From the NCBI RefSeq assembly GCF_018128905.1, contig NZ_CP063808.1:1798001-1862000 (forward strand): 64,000 bases of DNA. The letters run 5' to 3'. Source of the stretch: Streptomyces sp. A2-16 (GTDB taxonomy: Bacteria > Actinomycetota > Actinomycetes > Streptomycetales > Streptomycetaceae). Under the pieces are notes generated by a model. It was not told the origin of the DNA, did not search any database, and saw only the letters and a program-made list of their open reading frames with translations. Positions 46,428 to 59,100 of the stretch are shown piece after piece. Made by a program: the position numbers and the translations under genes. Position 1 is the first letter of the stretch, and every line of letters begins with the position of its first letter.

Positions 46428-46482
46428 CCGCCACGTACGACCAGGTACGGGTGGACACCGTCGTCCTCGACCCGCGCGCAGA

Positions 46483-46507
46483 CCTCTCGCACCCGCGAGG
46501 GGTTTTT
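46483..46507 (+). terminator. Rho-independent terminator in the cimA leader
   Basis: An 8-bp stem (46483-46490 with 46495-46502, one G-U pair) with a 4-base loop is followed by TTTTT and, after CGC, TTTT. It is 113 bases before the cimA ATG. Together with the Ile-codon leader it forms a probable attenuator. A competing hairpin at about 46431-46454 pairs CCAC/GTAC with GTAC/GTGG. Confidence 0.8.
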
Positions 46508-46619
46508 CGCTTTTCTGGCCCACCCGCAGCCGGAGGCGAGAGCGCGAGGGAGTATGTGGGGGCGGTGGAGCCGGTCATTCCGGTACGACCGAGACCAAAT
46601 CCTCAGGAGCCTTGAGACC

Positions 46620-48224
46620 ATGACCGCAACCAGCGAGCTCGACGATCAGTTCCACGTCTTCGACACCACCCTGCGCGACGGCGCCCAGCGGGAGGGCATC
46701 AATCTGACCGTCGCGGACAAGCTGGCCATCGCGCGGCACCTGGACGACTTCGGCGTGGGCTTCATCGAGGGCGGCTGGCCCGGCGCCAACCCGCGGGACA
46801 CCGAGTTCTTCGCCCGCGCCCGTCAGGAGATCGACTTCAAGCACGCCCAGCTCGTCGCCTTCGGCGCGACCCGCCGGGCGGGCGCGAAGGCCTCCGAGGA
46901 CCCGCAGGTCAAGGCACTCCTGGACTCCGGCGCCGAGGTGATCACCCTGGTCGCCAAGTCGCACGACCGCCATGTCGAGCTGGCGCTCAGGACGACCCTC
47001 GACGAGAACCTGGAGATGGTCCGCGACACGGTGTCCCACCTGCGTGAGCAGGGCCGCCGCGTCTTCGTCGACTGCGAGCACTTCTTCGACGGCTACCGCG
47101 CGAACCCCGAGTACGCGAAGGCCGTCGTACGGACGGCCTCGGAGGCCGGCGCCGCCGTCGTCATCCTCTGCGACACCAACGGCGGCATGCTCCCGGCGCA
47201 GATCCAGGCAGTGGTGTCGACCGTGCTGGCCGACACCGGCGCCCGCCTCGGCATCCACGCCCAGGACGACACGGGCTGCGCGGTCGCCAACACCCTCGCC
47301 GCCGTGGACGCGGGCGCGACCCACGTCCAGTGCACGGCGAACGGCTACGGCGAGCGCGTCGGCAACGCGAACCTGTTCCCGGTCGTCGCCGCCCTGGAGC
47401 TGAAGTACGGCAAGAAGGTGCTGCCGGACGGCAAGCTCCGCGAGATGACGAGGATCTCGCACGCCATCGCCGAGGTCGTCAACCTCACGCCCTCCACCCA
47501 CCAGCCCTATGTCGGAGTCTCCGCCTTCGCCCACAAGGCCGGTCTGCACGCCTCGGCGATCAAGGTCGACCCGGACCTGTACCAGCACATCGACCCCGAG
47601 CAGGTCGGCAACACCATGCGGATGCTGGTCTCCGACATGGCGGGCCGCGCCTCGATCGAGCTCAAGGGCAAGGAACTCGGCATCGACCTCGGCGGCGACC
47701 GCGAGCTGGTCGGCCGGGTCGTGGAGCGCGTGAAGGAGCGCGAGCTCAAGGGCTACACCTACGAGGCGGCGGACGCCTCCTTCGAGCTGCTGCTGCGCGG
47801 CGAGGTCGAGGGCAGGCCCCTGAAGTACTTCACGGTCGAGTCCTGGCGCGCGATCGTCGAGGACCGCCCCGACGGCAGCCACGCCAACGAGGCCACGGTC
47901 AAGCTCTTCGCCAAGGGCGAGCGCATCGTCGCCACCGCGGAGGGCAACGGCCCGGTCAACGCCCTCGACCGCACCCTGCGCGTGGCCCTGGAGAAGATCT
48001 ACCCCCAGCTCGCCAAGCTCGACCTCGTCGACTACAAGGTCCGCATCCTCGAAGGGGTCCACGGCACCTCGTCCACCACCCGTGTCCTGATCTCCACGTC
48101 GGACGGTTCGGGCGAGTGGTCGACGGTGGGCGTCGCGGAGAACGTGATCGCGGCGTCCTGGCAGGCCCTGGAGGACGCGTACACCTATGGTCTGCTGCGC
48201 GCGGGCGTCGAGCCGGCCGAGTAG
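46620..48224 (+). CDS. cimA: Citramalate synthase
   Basis: A 534-residue DRE-TIM metallolyase of the CimA type. It condenses pyruvate and acetyl-CoA to (R)-citramalate, giving 2-oxobutyrate for isoleucine without threonine deaminase. N-terminal HVFDTTLRDGAQREGINLTV and FIEGGWPGANPRDTEFF are hallmarks of the citramalate rather than isopropylmalate branch. HAQDDTGCAVANTLAAVDAG holds metal ligands. The C-terminal LeuA-type dimerisation/allosteric domain begins near residue 410. ATG 46620 has AGGAG 10 bases upstream. The product name is confident; specificity against homologous isopropylmalate activity is inferred from motifs and the Ile leader. Confidence 0.92.
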   Translation: MTATSELDDQFHVFDTTLRDGAQREGINLTVADKLAIARHLDDFGVGFIEGGWPGANPRDTEFFARARQEIDFKHAQLVAFGATRRAGAKASEDPQVKALLDSGAEVITLVAKSHDRHVELALRTTLDENLEMVRDTVSHLREQGRRVFVDCEHFFDGYRANPEYAKAVVRTASEAGAAVVILCDTNGGMLPAQIQAVVSTVLADTGARLGIHAQDDTGCAVANTLAAVDAGATHVQCTANGYGERVGNANLFPVVAALELKYGKKVLPDGKLREMTRISHAIAEVVNLTPSTHQPYVGVSAFAHKAGLHASAIKVDPDLYQHIDPEQVGNTMRMLVSDMAGRASIELKGKELGIDLGGDRELVGRVVERVKERELKGYTYEAADASFELLLRGEVEGRPLKYFTVESWRAIVEDRPDGSHANEATVKLFAKGERIVATAEGNGPVNALDRTLRVALEKIYPQLAKLDLVDYKVRILEGVHGTSSTTRVLISTSDGSGEWSTVGVAENVIAASWQALEDAYTYGLLRAGVEPAE

Positions 48225-48227
48225 TCC

Positions 48228-48719
48228 TCAGCAGGAGTCCTCGGCGAGCTCCTCGAACTCGCCGAGGCTCATCGCCCGGTCGTCGGCCCGGACCTGACCG
48301 GGCTTCAGGGCGGCGAGGTCCGCGGCCGTGAAGGTGACGACCCCGGTGTACTCGTAGTTGTACTCGTCCTTCCCGAAGGCGAGCTGATAGGTGTGGCCGG
48401 GCAGCAGCCGCTGCTCGCCCACCGGAAGGACATGCCACTCCCCGGGCGGGGAGAAGAGCGGGAACTCGGCGTCGACGGGCCGGCGGCTGCCCGGGGCCCG
48501 CCAGCCGGACGCGCTGTGCCCGGACTCCTCCTGACCCGTGGGCACGCCGGTCAGGGAAGGCCCCCGTACGAGATCGTCCCCGCACGGCCGCAGCACGACC
48601 TCCACCGCACCCGCGCCGTCCACCCGCACCGCGACCAGCGGCAGGATCTGCGCCCCGCACCCGCTCAGCAGACCTGCGGCGGCGACCGCACCGGCCACCG
48701 CGAGGAAACCCCGTCTCAT
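48228..48719 (-). CDS. Small lipoprotein, unknown function
   Basis: A 163-residue protein. The signal peptide MRRGFLAVAGAVAAAGLLSG is followed by the lipobox Cys at 21. The rest is a compact beta-rich domain with LPLVAVRVDGAGAVEVVLRP, then HTYQLAFGKDEYNYEYTGVV and a C-terminal EFEELAEDSC. ATG 48719 is chosen because the signal peptide begins there; the frame extends upstream without sense. It is convergent with cimA, only 3 bases from its stop. No family with known function is recognised. Confidence 0.75.
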   Translation of the reverse strand: MRRGFLAVAGAVAAAGLLSGCGAQILPLVAVRVDGAGAVEVVLRPCGDDLVRGPSLTGVPTGQEESGHSASGWRAPGSRRPVDAEFPLFSPPGEWHVLPVGEQRLLPGHTYQLAFGKDEYNYEYTGVVTFTAADLAALKPGQVRADDRAMSLGEFEELAEDSC

Positions 48720-48822
48720 CACCCCAGCACAGCAGCGAAGGCGCCGCCCGACGACCACCGTTGTGCACCGGTCGCGTTGCGGTCGTACAACTCGCCCCGG
48801 ACGCGATGGCCGACGTGGCGTC

Positions 48823-48851
48823 TTGACGGACGCACGTGCTCTCAGTTCACT
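48823..48851 (+). promoter_or_regulatory. Possible promoter of the GH3 beta-glucosidase
   Basis: TTGACG (48823-48828) is a good -35. After a 17-base spacer comes TTCACT (48846-48851), a weak -10. It is 51 bases before the start codon. No CebR-type palindrome was found next to it. Confidence 0.4.
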
Positions 48852-48901
48852 CACGCCGTGAGGTAAGTCCTGTGTGAATCCTGAGAGCCGAGGGAAGGTC
48901 C

Positions 48902-51900
48902 ATGCGAAGAACCGCCCTGCTCGCCTCCGCCGCCCTGCTCACCTCCCTGCTGCCCCTGGCCGTCGCCCGGGCGGCCGACGACCCGCCTCCGGTCCCCGTG
49001 GACCGCTTCGAGGGCGAAGTCCCCTTCGCCGGCCCGCCGGAGAACGGCATCTTCACCTGGGGCAGCGACACCGACGACCCGCCGACTCTGCGGCTGAGCC
49101 CCCGCGAGGACGCCCCCGAGGGGGACAAGGTCCTCTCCGGCACCTACGACATCAGCGGCTACGGCGGCTTCACGCACGACTTCGCCTTCGCCGAGCCCGC
49201 CCACGACTGGTCCGCCCGCAAGGGCATCCGCTTCTGGTGGGAGGGACAGGACAACGGCAAGAAGGTCGCCTTCGAACTCAAGGACGGCGGCGCCAACGGC
49301 GAGGCCTCCGAGCTGTGGACGACCTCCTTCACCGACGACTTCACCGGCTGGAAGCAGATCGAGATCCCGTTCACGGACTTCGCGTACCGGACGGACTACC
49401 AGCCCGTCGGCGGCATCGACCACGTCCTGGGACTGACGCAGATGTGGGGGTACGCCGTCACCCTCCCCGTCGGCGCGCCCGGTCGATTCGCCATGGACGG
49501 CGTCGAGTTGTACGGCAGGGCCGACCAGTCGCTGCGCGCCTCGGTGCTCACCGACTCCGCGGTGTACCCGGTCGACGAGGGCGGCACGGCCACCGTGAAG
49601 GTCACCGTAGCCATCACCGGGTCCGCGCCCCTCGACGAGCCCGTGACCGTCGCCTACGACACGGCCGGCGGCACCGCCTCCACCTCCGACTACACCCCTC
49701 TCAAGGGCGAGTTCACCTTCCCCGCGGGCACCGCCTCCGGCACCACCCGCACCCTGAAGGTCGCCACCCTCAAGGACAAGGCCGCCGAGACCGCCGAGAC
49801 CGTCCCCCTCAAGCTCACCGTCACCGGCGCCAAGGCCCCCGCCGAGACCCCGCAGGTCGTCATCGACGCGCACGGGCTGCCGTATCTGAACAGCAAGCTC
49901 CCCGTGAAGAAGCGGGTCGCGGACCTCCTGTCCCGGATGAGCCTCGCGGAGAAGACCGGCCAGATGACCCAGGCCGAGCGCGGAGCCGTCGGGACCGGGG
50001 CCGACATCGCCACCGAGGACCTCGGCTCGCTGCTCTCCGGAGGCGGCTCGACACCCACGCCCAACACCCCCGAGGCCTGGGCGAAGATGATCGACTCCTT
50101 CCAACTGCGGGCGCAGGCAACCCGGTTGCAGATCCCGCTCGTCTACGGCGTCGACGCGGTCCACGGCCACAACAACCTGGTCGGCGCCACGGTCATGCCG
50201 CACAACATCGGCATCGGGGCCACGAGGGACCCCCGACTCGCTCAGCGGACCGGGGCCGTGACCGCCGCCGAGGTCCGCGCCACCGGCATCCCCTGGGACT
50301 TCGCGCCCTGCCTCTGCGTCACCCGTGACGAACGCTGGGGCCGTTCCTACGAGTCCTTCGGCGAGGACCCGGCACTCGTGGAGTCCATGGAGACGGTCAT
50401 CCAGGGCCTCCAAGGGGCGCGCAGCGGCAAGGACTTGAGCCGTGGCGACAAGGTCCTCGCCACCGCCAAGCACTTCGTCGGCGACGGCGGCACCGCGTAC
50501 GGCTCCTCCACCACCGGCACCTACACCATCGACCAGGGCGTCACCACGGTCACCCGGAAGCAACTGGAGGCGATCCACCTCGCCCCCTACAGGACGGCCG
50601 TGGACCGCGGCGTCGGCACGGTCATGCCGTCGTACTCCTCGCTCGACGTCGTCGGCGACGGCCTGGGCCCGGTGAAGATGCACGCCCGCGCCGACATGAT
50701 CAACGGAGTGCTCAAGGACCGTATGCACTTCGACGGCTTCGTCATCAGCGACTGGAACGGCATCGACCAGATCCCCGGCGACTACGCCTCGGACGTCCGG
50801 ACCTCCGTCAACGCCGGTGTCGACATGGTCATGGCCCCCTACGCCTACAAGGACTTCCGCACCGCGCTGATCCAGGAGGTGCGGGCCGGACGCGTCAGCG
50901 AGCGGCGGATCGACGACGCCGTGTCCCGCATCCTCACGCAGAAGTTCCGGCTCGGACTCTTCGAGAAGCCGTACGCCGACACGAGCGGCGCCTCGAGGAT
51001 CGGTTCCGCCGGGCACCGGGCCGTGGCACGCGAGGCGGCCGCCGAGTCGCAGGTGCTGCTGAAGAACAGCGGCGGGCTCCTGCCGTTGCGGACGTCGCAG
51101 AAGGTGTACGTCGCCGGGTCCGACGCCGACGACATCGGCAACCAGAGCGGCGGCTGGACCGTCACCTGGCAGGGCTCCTCCGGCGACATCACCCCGGGCA
51201 CGACGATCCTGGAGGCGATGCGCAAGAGTTCCGCCCGACTGACGTACTCCAAGGACGCCTCGGCCCCGACCGACGGCTACGACGTCGGCGTGGTCGTCGT
51301 CGGCGAGACCCCGTACGCGGAGGGCGTCGGCGACGTGGGCAACGGCCATGACCTGGAGCTGTCGGCGACCGACAGAGCCGCCGTCGACAAGGTGTGCGCC
51401 GCCATGAAGTGCGCGGTGCTGGTCGTCTCCGGGCGGCCGCAGCTCATCGGTGACCGGCTCGGCGAGATCGACGCCCTGGTCGCCTCCTGGCTGCCGGGCA
51501 CCGAGGGCGACGGAGTCGCGGACGTCCTGTACGGCAGGCGGCCCTTCACCGGGCAACTCCCCGTCACCTGGCCCAGGTCGCAGGCCCAGCTGCCGATCAA
51601 CGTCGGCGACGCGGCCTACGACCCGCAGTTCCCCTACGGCTGGGGCCTCACCACGCTCGGCAAGGTCCCGGCGGGCGGTCTGACCACGCTGAAGGCGCTC
51701 GGGCTCGCGGCCCGGGCGGCGGAGCGGGCCGGAGCGGACGAGACCGGCCGCGCGCTCGTCACCAAGGCGCGGCTGATCGTGCAGGAGAGGGCCCGGAGCG
51801 TCACCGCCCCGATGGCGGCCCCCTTCGCCGACGCCGACCGCCTCCTGCTCACCGGACGCTACGCGGAGGCGGTGGCGAAGCTGACCGAGGCGTATCGGGC

Positions 51901-51907
51901 GGCCTGA
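48902..51907 (+). CDS. Secreted GH3 beta-glucosidase with N-terminal carbohydrate-binding-like and Calx-beta domains
   Basis: A 1001-residue exo-glucosidase. A signal peptide ends near residue 25. A CBM11/CIA30-like beta-sandwich follows (about 35-205: GIRFWWEGQDNGKKVAFELK, FTGWKQIEIPFTDF). A Calx-beta-like module comes next (about 210-315: ASTSDYTPLKGEFTFPAGTA). Then the GH3 TIM barrel (VADLLSRMSLAEKTGQMTQA; VYGVDAVHGHNN; SYESFGEDP; KHFVGDGGT) with nucleophile Asp617 in FVISDWNGID, and the GH3 C-terminal domain. It likely removes glucose from beta-glucans or cello-oligosaccharides outside the cell. Signal and length fit. Confidence 0.9.
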   Translation: MRRTALLASAALLTSLLPLAVARAADDPPPVPVDRFEGEVPFAGPPENGIFTWGSDTDDPPTLRLSPREDAPEGDKVLSGTYDISGYGGFTHDFAFAEPAHDWSARKGIRFWWEGQDNGKKVAFELKDGGANGEASELWTTSFTDDFTGWKQIEIPFTDFAYRTDYQPVGGIDHVLGLTQMWGYAVTLPVGAPGRFAMDGVELYGRADQSLRASVLTDSAVYPVDEGGTATVKVTVAITGSAPLDEPVTVAYDTAGGTASTSDYTPLKGEFTFPAGTASGTTRTLKVATLKDKAAETAETVPLKLTVTGAKAPAETPQVVIDAHGLPYLNSKLPVKKRVADLLSRMSLAEKTGQMTQAERGAVGTGADIATEDLGSLLSGGGSTPTPNTPEAWAKMIDSFQLRAQATRLQIPLVYGVDAVHGHNNLVGATVMPHNIGIGATRDPRLAQRTGAVTAAEVRATGIPWDFAPCLCVTRDERWGRSYESFGEDPALVESMETVIQGLQGARSGKDLSRGDKVLATAKHFVGDGGTAYGSSTTGTYTIDQGVTTVTRKQLEAIHLAPYRTAVDRGVGTVMPSYSSLDVVGDGLGPVKMHARADMINGVLKDRMHFDGFVISDWNGIDQIPGDYASDVRTSVNAGVDMVMAPYAYKDFRTALIQEVRAGRVSERRIDDAVSRILTQKFRLGLFEKPYADTSGASRIGSAGHRAVAREAAAESQVLLKNSGGLLPLRTSQKVYVAGSDADDIGNQSGGWTVTWQGSSGDITPGTTILEAMRKSSARLTYSKDASAPTDGYDVGVVVVGETPYAEGVGDVGNGHDLELSATDRAAVDKVCAAMKCAVLVVSGRPQLIGDRLGEIDALVASWLPGTEGDGVADVLYGRRPFTGQLPVTWPRSQAQLPINVGDAAYDPQFPYGWGLTTLGKVPAGGLTTLKALGLAARAAERAGADETGRALVTKARLIVQERARSVTAPMAAPFADADRLLLTGRYAEAVAKLTEAYRAA

Positions 51908-51998
51908 GGGCCGTCGGCGGGAGACCAGGGGATGCCCGAGGGAGGGCGGAGGGAGGTCGGAGAGGTCCGTTTCGGGGGGCTTCGGGTAGCGTCGAGGT

Positions 51999-53414
51999 AT
52001 GAAGGCCACCGCGCAGGCCGTAGTACGGACCCGAAGCCTCCCGGGGCTGCTGTTCGCCCTGGTGCTCGTGGCCCTGGCCGCCCTGGCGGCGGCCGCCCCG
52101 CCGGCCTCCGCCAGGGCGGACGCGGGGGACGCAAGGAGCGCGACGAGCGCCACCAGCGTCTCCACGATCGGCCAGGCCCTCCGCAAGAGCCCGGTCTACG
52201 TCGACCCGGCCGCCGCGGCCCAGCTGTCCGCAAAGGACGCGGACGCCCTGGCGGACCGGATCACGAAGGCGGACAAGCCGCTGTTCGTCGCGGTGCTGCC
52301 CGCCGACTATCCGAAGCAGGCCCTGTTCACCAAGCTGCGCACCGCGACCGGCATCACCGGCCTCTACGCGGTCCGCCTGGGCGACGCCTTCGACGCCCGC
52401 GCCGACTCCTCGGTCCTGCCGCAGGCGGCCGTACGGAACCTGGTGAGCACCGTCGAGGGCGAGGACACCCGCACCCAGCTGACCGACTTCACCGCCGCCG
52501 CGGTCACCAACATGGGCGGCTCGGCCCCCTCGACCTGGCGGTCCGCGGACGACGGCGGCGGGGTCTCGTCCACGGCACTGATCACGGTCGGCGTGGTGCT
52601 CGCGGCGGGCGGAGCCGGGGCGTACACGCTGGTACGGCGCAACCGGCGCCGGCACGCGGAGGAGCAGCGGGCCGCGCTGGAGAAGCTGCGGGTGGTGGTG
52701 GACGAGGACATCACGGCGTTCGGCGAGGAACTGGACCGGCTGGACTTCCACCCCGGCGAGGCGGGCGCCGACGACGCGATGCGCGCGGACTACGAGCGGG
52801 CGCTGGACGCGTACGAGCAGGCGAAGTCGTTCATGGGGTCGGCTTCGAGACCGGAGGACGTGCGGGCGGTCACCCAGGCCCTGGAGGACGGCCGCTTCTC
52901 ACTGGCCCAGCTCGCGGCGCGCCGCGAGGGCCGGCCGCTGCCCGAGCGCCGGGTCCCCTGCTTCTTCGACCCCCGCCACGGTCCCTCCGTCACCGACGCC
53001 ACCTGGACACCGCCGGGCGGGGCCCCGCGCGAGGTCCCGGTCTGTGCGGCGGACGCCACCCGTCTGGCCGACGGCCGCGACCCGGTGATGCGCGAGGTCG
53101 ACACCGACCAGGGCCGCCGCCCCTACTGGGACGCGGGCCCGGCCTACGGTCCCTGGGCCGGCGGCTACTTCGGCGGCGGCCTCCTCCCGGGGCTGCTGGT
53201 CGGCACGGTCCTCGGCAGCATGATGGCCACGCCCGCCTACGCGGCCGACTACGGCTCCGGATACGGCGACTTCGGCGGCGGCCACGAGGGCGGCGACCTC
53301 TCCGGCTCGGACTTCGACTCCGGGGACTTCGGGGACTTCGGAGGCGGCGGGGACTTCGGCGGCGGTGGCGATTTCGGCGGCGGGGGAGGGGACTTCGGGG
53401 GCGGAGGGTTCTGA
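51999..53414 (+). CDS. Exported membrane protein with Gly-Asp-Phe repeat tail, unknown function
   Basis: A 471-residue protein. A signal peptide (about 1-38) precedes an extracytoplasmic TPM-like domain (about 45-165: LRKSPVYVDPAAAAQLSAKD, LFVAVLPADY). A membrane helix follows near 195-212 (STALITVGVVLAAGGAGAYT), then a coiled, charged cytoplasmic part (about 215-370). A second hydrophobic stretch is near 395-412 (GGGLLPGLLVGTVLGSMMAT). The tail has repeated DFGGGG units from about 427 to the end. Such tails occur in TPM-domain proteins. No activity can be assigned. It lies 91 bases after the GH3 gene on the same strand. Confidence 0.7.
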   Translation: MKATAQAVVRTRSLPGLLFALVLVALAALAAAAPPASARADAGDARSATSATSVSTIGQALRKSPVYVDPAAAAQLSAKDADALADRITKADKPLFVAVLPADYPKQALFTKLRTATGITGLYAVRLGDAFDARADSSVLPQAAVRNLVSTVEGEDTRTQLTDFTAAAVTNMGGSAPSTWRSADDGGGVSSTALITVGVVLAAGGAGAYTLVRRNRRRHAEEQRAALEKLRVVVDEDITAFGEELDRLDFHPGEAGADDAMRADYERALDAYEQAKSFMGSASRPEDVRAVTQALEDGRFSLAQLAARREGRPLPERRVPCFFDPRHGPSVTDATWTPPGGAPREVPVCAADATRLADGRDPVMREVDTDQGRRPYWDAGPAYGPWAGGYFGGGLLPGLLVGTVLGSMMATPAYAADYGSGYGDFGGGHEGGDLSGSDFDSGDFGDFGGGGDFGGGGDFGGGGGDFGGGGF

Positions 53415-53472
53415 GGGCGGGACCGGCGCGGGTCCTCCGGGGCCCGAGCTCCCCGCGGCGGAGTCGAGAAGC

Positions 53473-53503
53473 GCGGGTCCGGCGCCCAGGGCACCGGACC
53501 CGC
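53473..53503. terminator. Hairpin between the Gly-tail protein and the convergent trypsin gene
   Basis: A perfect 10-bp inverted repeat (53473-53482 with 53494-53503) with an 11-base loop lies between convergent genes, 58 bases after one stop and 27 bases before the other. It can serve both. Confidence 0.65.
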
Positions 53504-53530
53504 ACAGGACCGTACGATCCGCCCCTCACC

Positions 53531-55934
<2,404 letters not shown>

Positions 55935-56186
55935 GTTGTCTCTCGTGGCCTCTGTGCGCAGGGACCGCACGGCTGCGGTACGGCCCCTGTACGAGGCCCG
56001 TGACCACGAGTTCAGCGGCCCGCGGATTGTTAAGCAGCCACCGCACGCCACTGTGAACAAAACAAAGTGCCTGGTCGCGGGCGCTGCGGAACCTTGCGAG
56101 GGGCCCGGAGGGTTCCTTAGGGTGGCGGCGGCGAACAGGCGTCGACGTCGCGGGGGCGTGGGCGGACACGGGGGAGACGAGCGCGC

Positions 56187-59100
56187 ATGGGCCGTCGGGA
56201 GACCCCGGTCGATCCGGCCGCGGGACCGGTGCCGAGGTTCGCCTTCGCACTGCGCAAGCTCCGCCAGGAGGCCGGCGGCCCCACGTACCGCGAACTCGCC
56301 CGCCGGGCCCACTTCTCCGTGACCGCGCTCTCCCAGGCCGCGGCCGGCGAACAACTGCCCTCGCTCCAGGTGACCCTGGCCTACGTCACGGCCTGCGGTG
56401 GCGACGCGGGGGAGTGGGAGCGCCGCTGGAAGGAGGCCGAGCGCGAGGTCCGCGAGGCGGCCGCCGGCGAGGACGACGACACGGAGCCGCCCTACCAGGG
56501 CCTCGCTCGTTTCGAACCGGACGACCACGACCGGTACTTCGGCCGCGAGCGACTGGTCACGGCGCTGCGGCAGCTGGTCCGCGACCGGCGTTTCACCGCC
56601 GTCTTCGGCCCCTCCGGCAGCGGCAAGTCCTCGCTCCTGCGGGCCGGACTGATCCCTGCCCTGCGCGCCGAGCGCGAGCTGGCCGCGATCCGCGTCCTCA
56701 CCCCGGGCGCGCACCCGGCCCGCACCCACGCCGGTGCCCTGCGCCCTGCGGGGAAGGGAGACACCCTGGTCGTCGTCGACCAGTTCGAGGAGGTCTTCAC
56801 CCTCTGCCGGGACCCGGACGATCGCCGCGCCTTCCTCGACCTCCTGCTCGCCGCCCGGCAGGAGGAGAGCGGGCTGCGGGTCGTCATCGCTGTCCGGGCG
56901 GACTTCTACGGCCGCTGCGCCGAACACCGTGGCCTGGCGGACGCGTTGGGGGAGTCCGGCCTGCTGGTCGGCCCCATGGACCCGGCCGAGCTGCGCGAAG
57001 TGATCGTCAAACCCGCCCAGAGCGCCGGACACATCGTCGAACGGGCCCTGACCGCCCGCCTGGTCGAGGAGATCGCCGACGAACCCGGCGGTCTGCCGCT
57101 GCTGTCGCACGTCCTGCGCGAGACCTGGCGCCGCCGCCGCGGCCGGGCGCTCACCGAGGAGGCGTACGAGGCCGCGGGCGGGGTCCACGGGGCCATCGCC
57201 CAGAGCGCCGAGGAGGTGTGGGCCGACCTCTCCCCCGAACACGCGGAACTCGCCCGACTGGTCCTTCTCCGCCTCATCACCCCCGGCGAGGGCTCCCAGG
57301 ACACCCGCCGTCCCGTCGACCGCGCCGAACTGGACTTCACGGGTCCGTGGGGTGGGGACGGGGCCGGCCCTGGTGCGCTGGGTTCGGCGGGCGGAGACGG
57401 GGCGACGCCTGGTGCGGTGGGTTCGGAAGGCGACGGCGCGCCCTCCGACGCCGTCGCCCCACGGACCACCACACCCCCCGCCCCCGACGTCTCCCTCGTC
57501 CTGGACCGCCTCGCGCGGGCCCGGCTCGTGACGCTCGACCACGGCACCGTCGACCTCGCCCACGAGGCGCTGATCACCGCCTGGCCCCGGCTGTCGGGCT
57601 GGATCGAGCAGGAGCGCGAACAGCTGCGGGTGCACCGGCGGTTGACCGAGGCCGCTCGCACCTGGGACGACCTCGGCCGTGACCCGGGCGCCCTGTACCG
57701 CGGCACTCGGCTGGCCACGGCGGAGGAGCAGCTGGCCGGAGCCTCGCTCACCCCGTCGGAGCGGGCGTTCCTGACGGCGAGCGGTGCCGCCCGGCGGGGC
57801 GAGCGCCGCAGGCGCCGCGGGCTCGTCGGTGCCCTCGCCACGCTCCTCGTGCTCGCCCTCGTCGCCGGCGCCGTCGCCTGGCAGCAGAGCCGCACCAGCG
57901 ACCGCCGCCAGGTGGAGGCCGAGGCCCGCCGCGTCGCCGCCGTCGCCGACGGCATGCGGTTCTCCGACCCGCGCACGGCGATGCGGCTCAGCGTGGCCGC
58001 GGCGCGGCTGGCCGACACCACGGAGACCCGCTCGACGCTGATCGGGGCGATGGCCCAGCGGGACGAGGACGTCTTCGCGGTGCCGGGCGCGGACGCCGGT
58101 TTCGACGGCTCCGGCAACGACGTGAACCGGCTCACGGCGGACGGCAGGTCCGTGGTGTCCGTCACCGCGGACCGGGTCCGGATCCGGGACCTGCGCACGC
58201 ACCGGCTCACGCTGTCCGCGCCGGGCCCCGGAAAGCTGATGGACGGTGTTCCGGCCGCCGTCGGCCCGGACGGCCGCACGCTCGCCCTGCTGGCGCAGGA
58301 CCGGATCGAGCTGTGGGACGTGCAGACCGGGCGGGTCGCGAGGACGCTGCCCGGCGTGGACGCGATGCAGACCCCGTTCGCCTTCACCGGGCGGACTCTC
58401 GCCGCCGTCGACTGGGACGACGGCGGCGTACACGCCTGGGACCCCCGCAGCGGGCGCGAGACTTTGCGGATCCCCGAACCGGACGGCGGCGCGGAAGGCG
58501 TCGCCGCCAGCCCCGACGGCCGGTGGCTGGCCCTGTGCACGGGCGGCCGGCGAGTGGAGCTGTGGGATCTCGCGCGCCGACGGGAGGCGCCGGCGCCCTG
58601 GACGGCGAAGGCACGGCCCGCCGACTGCCGCGACCACGCTCTGGAGTTCACCCCGGACAGCCGCACGCTCACCGTCGTCACCGGTGACGGGATCCACGGG
58701 TGGGACCTGCGCACCGGGCGCCGGACACCGTCGTTCAAGGCCGACGGGCTGACCCAGGTGTGGCCGGGCGGGGACGGCACCTTTCTCGTGGGCACCGGAC
58801 CACATCGGCTCGTGGTGTGGCGGGCGGCCCACCCGCAGGTGCCCGTGCTGAGCCGGCGGATCGTCGCGGACGAATGGGAGGACGTCGCCCACGACCGACG
58901 AGCGGGCGTGGTGCGCTATCTCGGGGGCTCCGGGACCGTCGTCCGCTCACTGGCCCTCGGCGCCGCCGCGACGGCCCGCCCGCAGGGGCCCCCGGCGTAC
59001 CGCGCGGAACTCTCCGACGACGGCCGCGTCCTGGCCCGTTCCGTGGAGACGGGCGGCAAGCGGCGTGTGCAGGTGCTGGACACCCGGCGGGGGCGGGTGG

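Noticed and set aside
55935-58892. Extension of the minus-strand mannosyltransferase frame across the STAND gene
   Set aside because: The real protein starts at ATG 55934 with a ribosome site. The upstream part only mirrors the STAND gene on the other strand.
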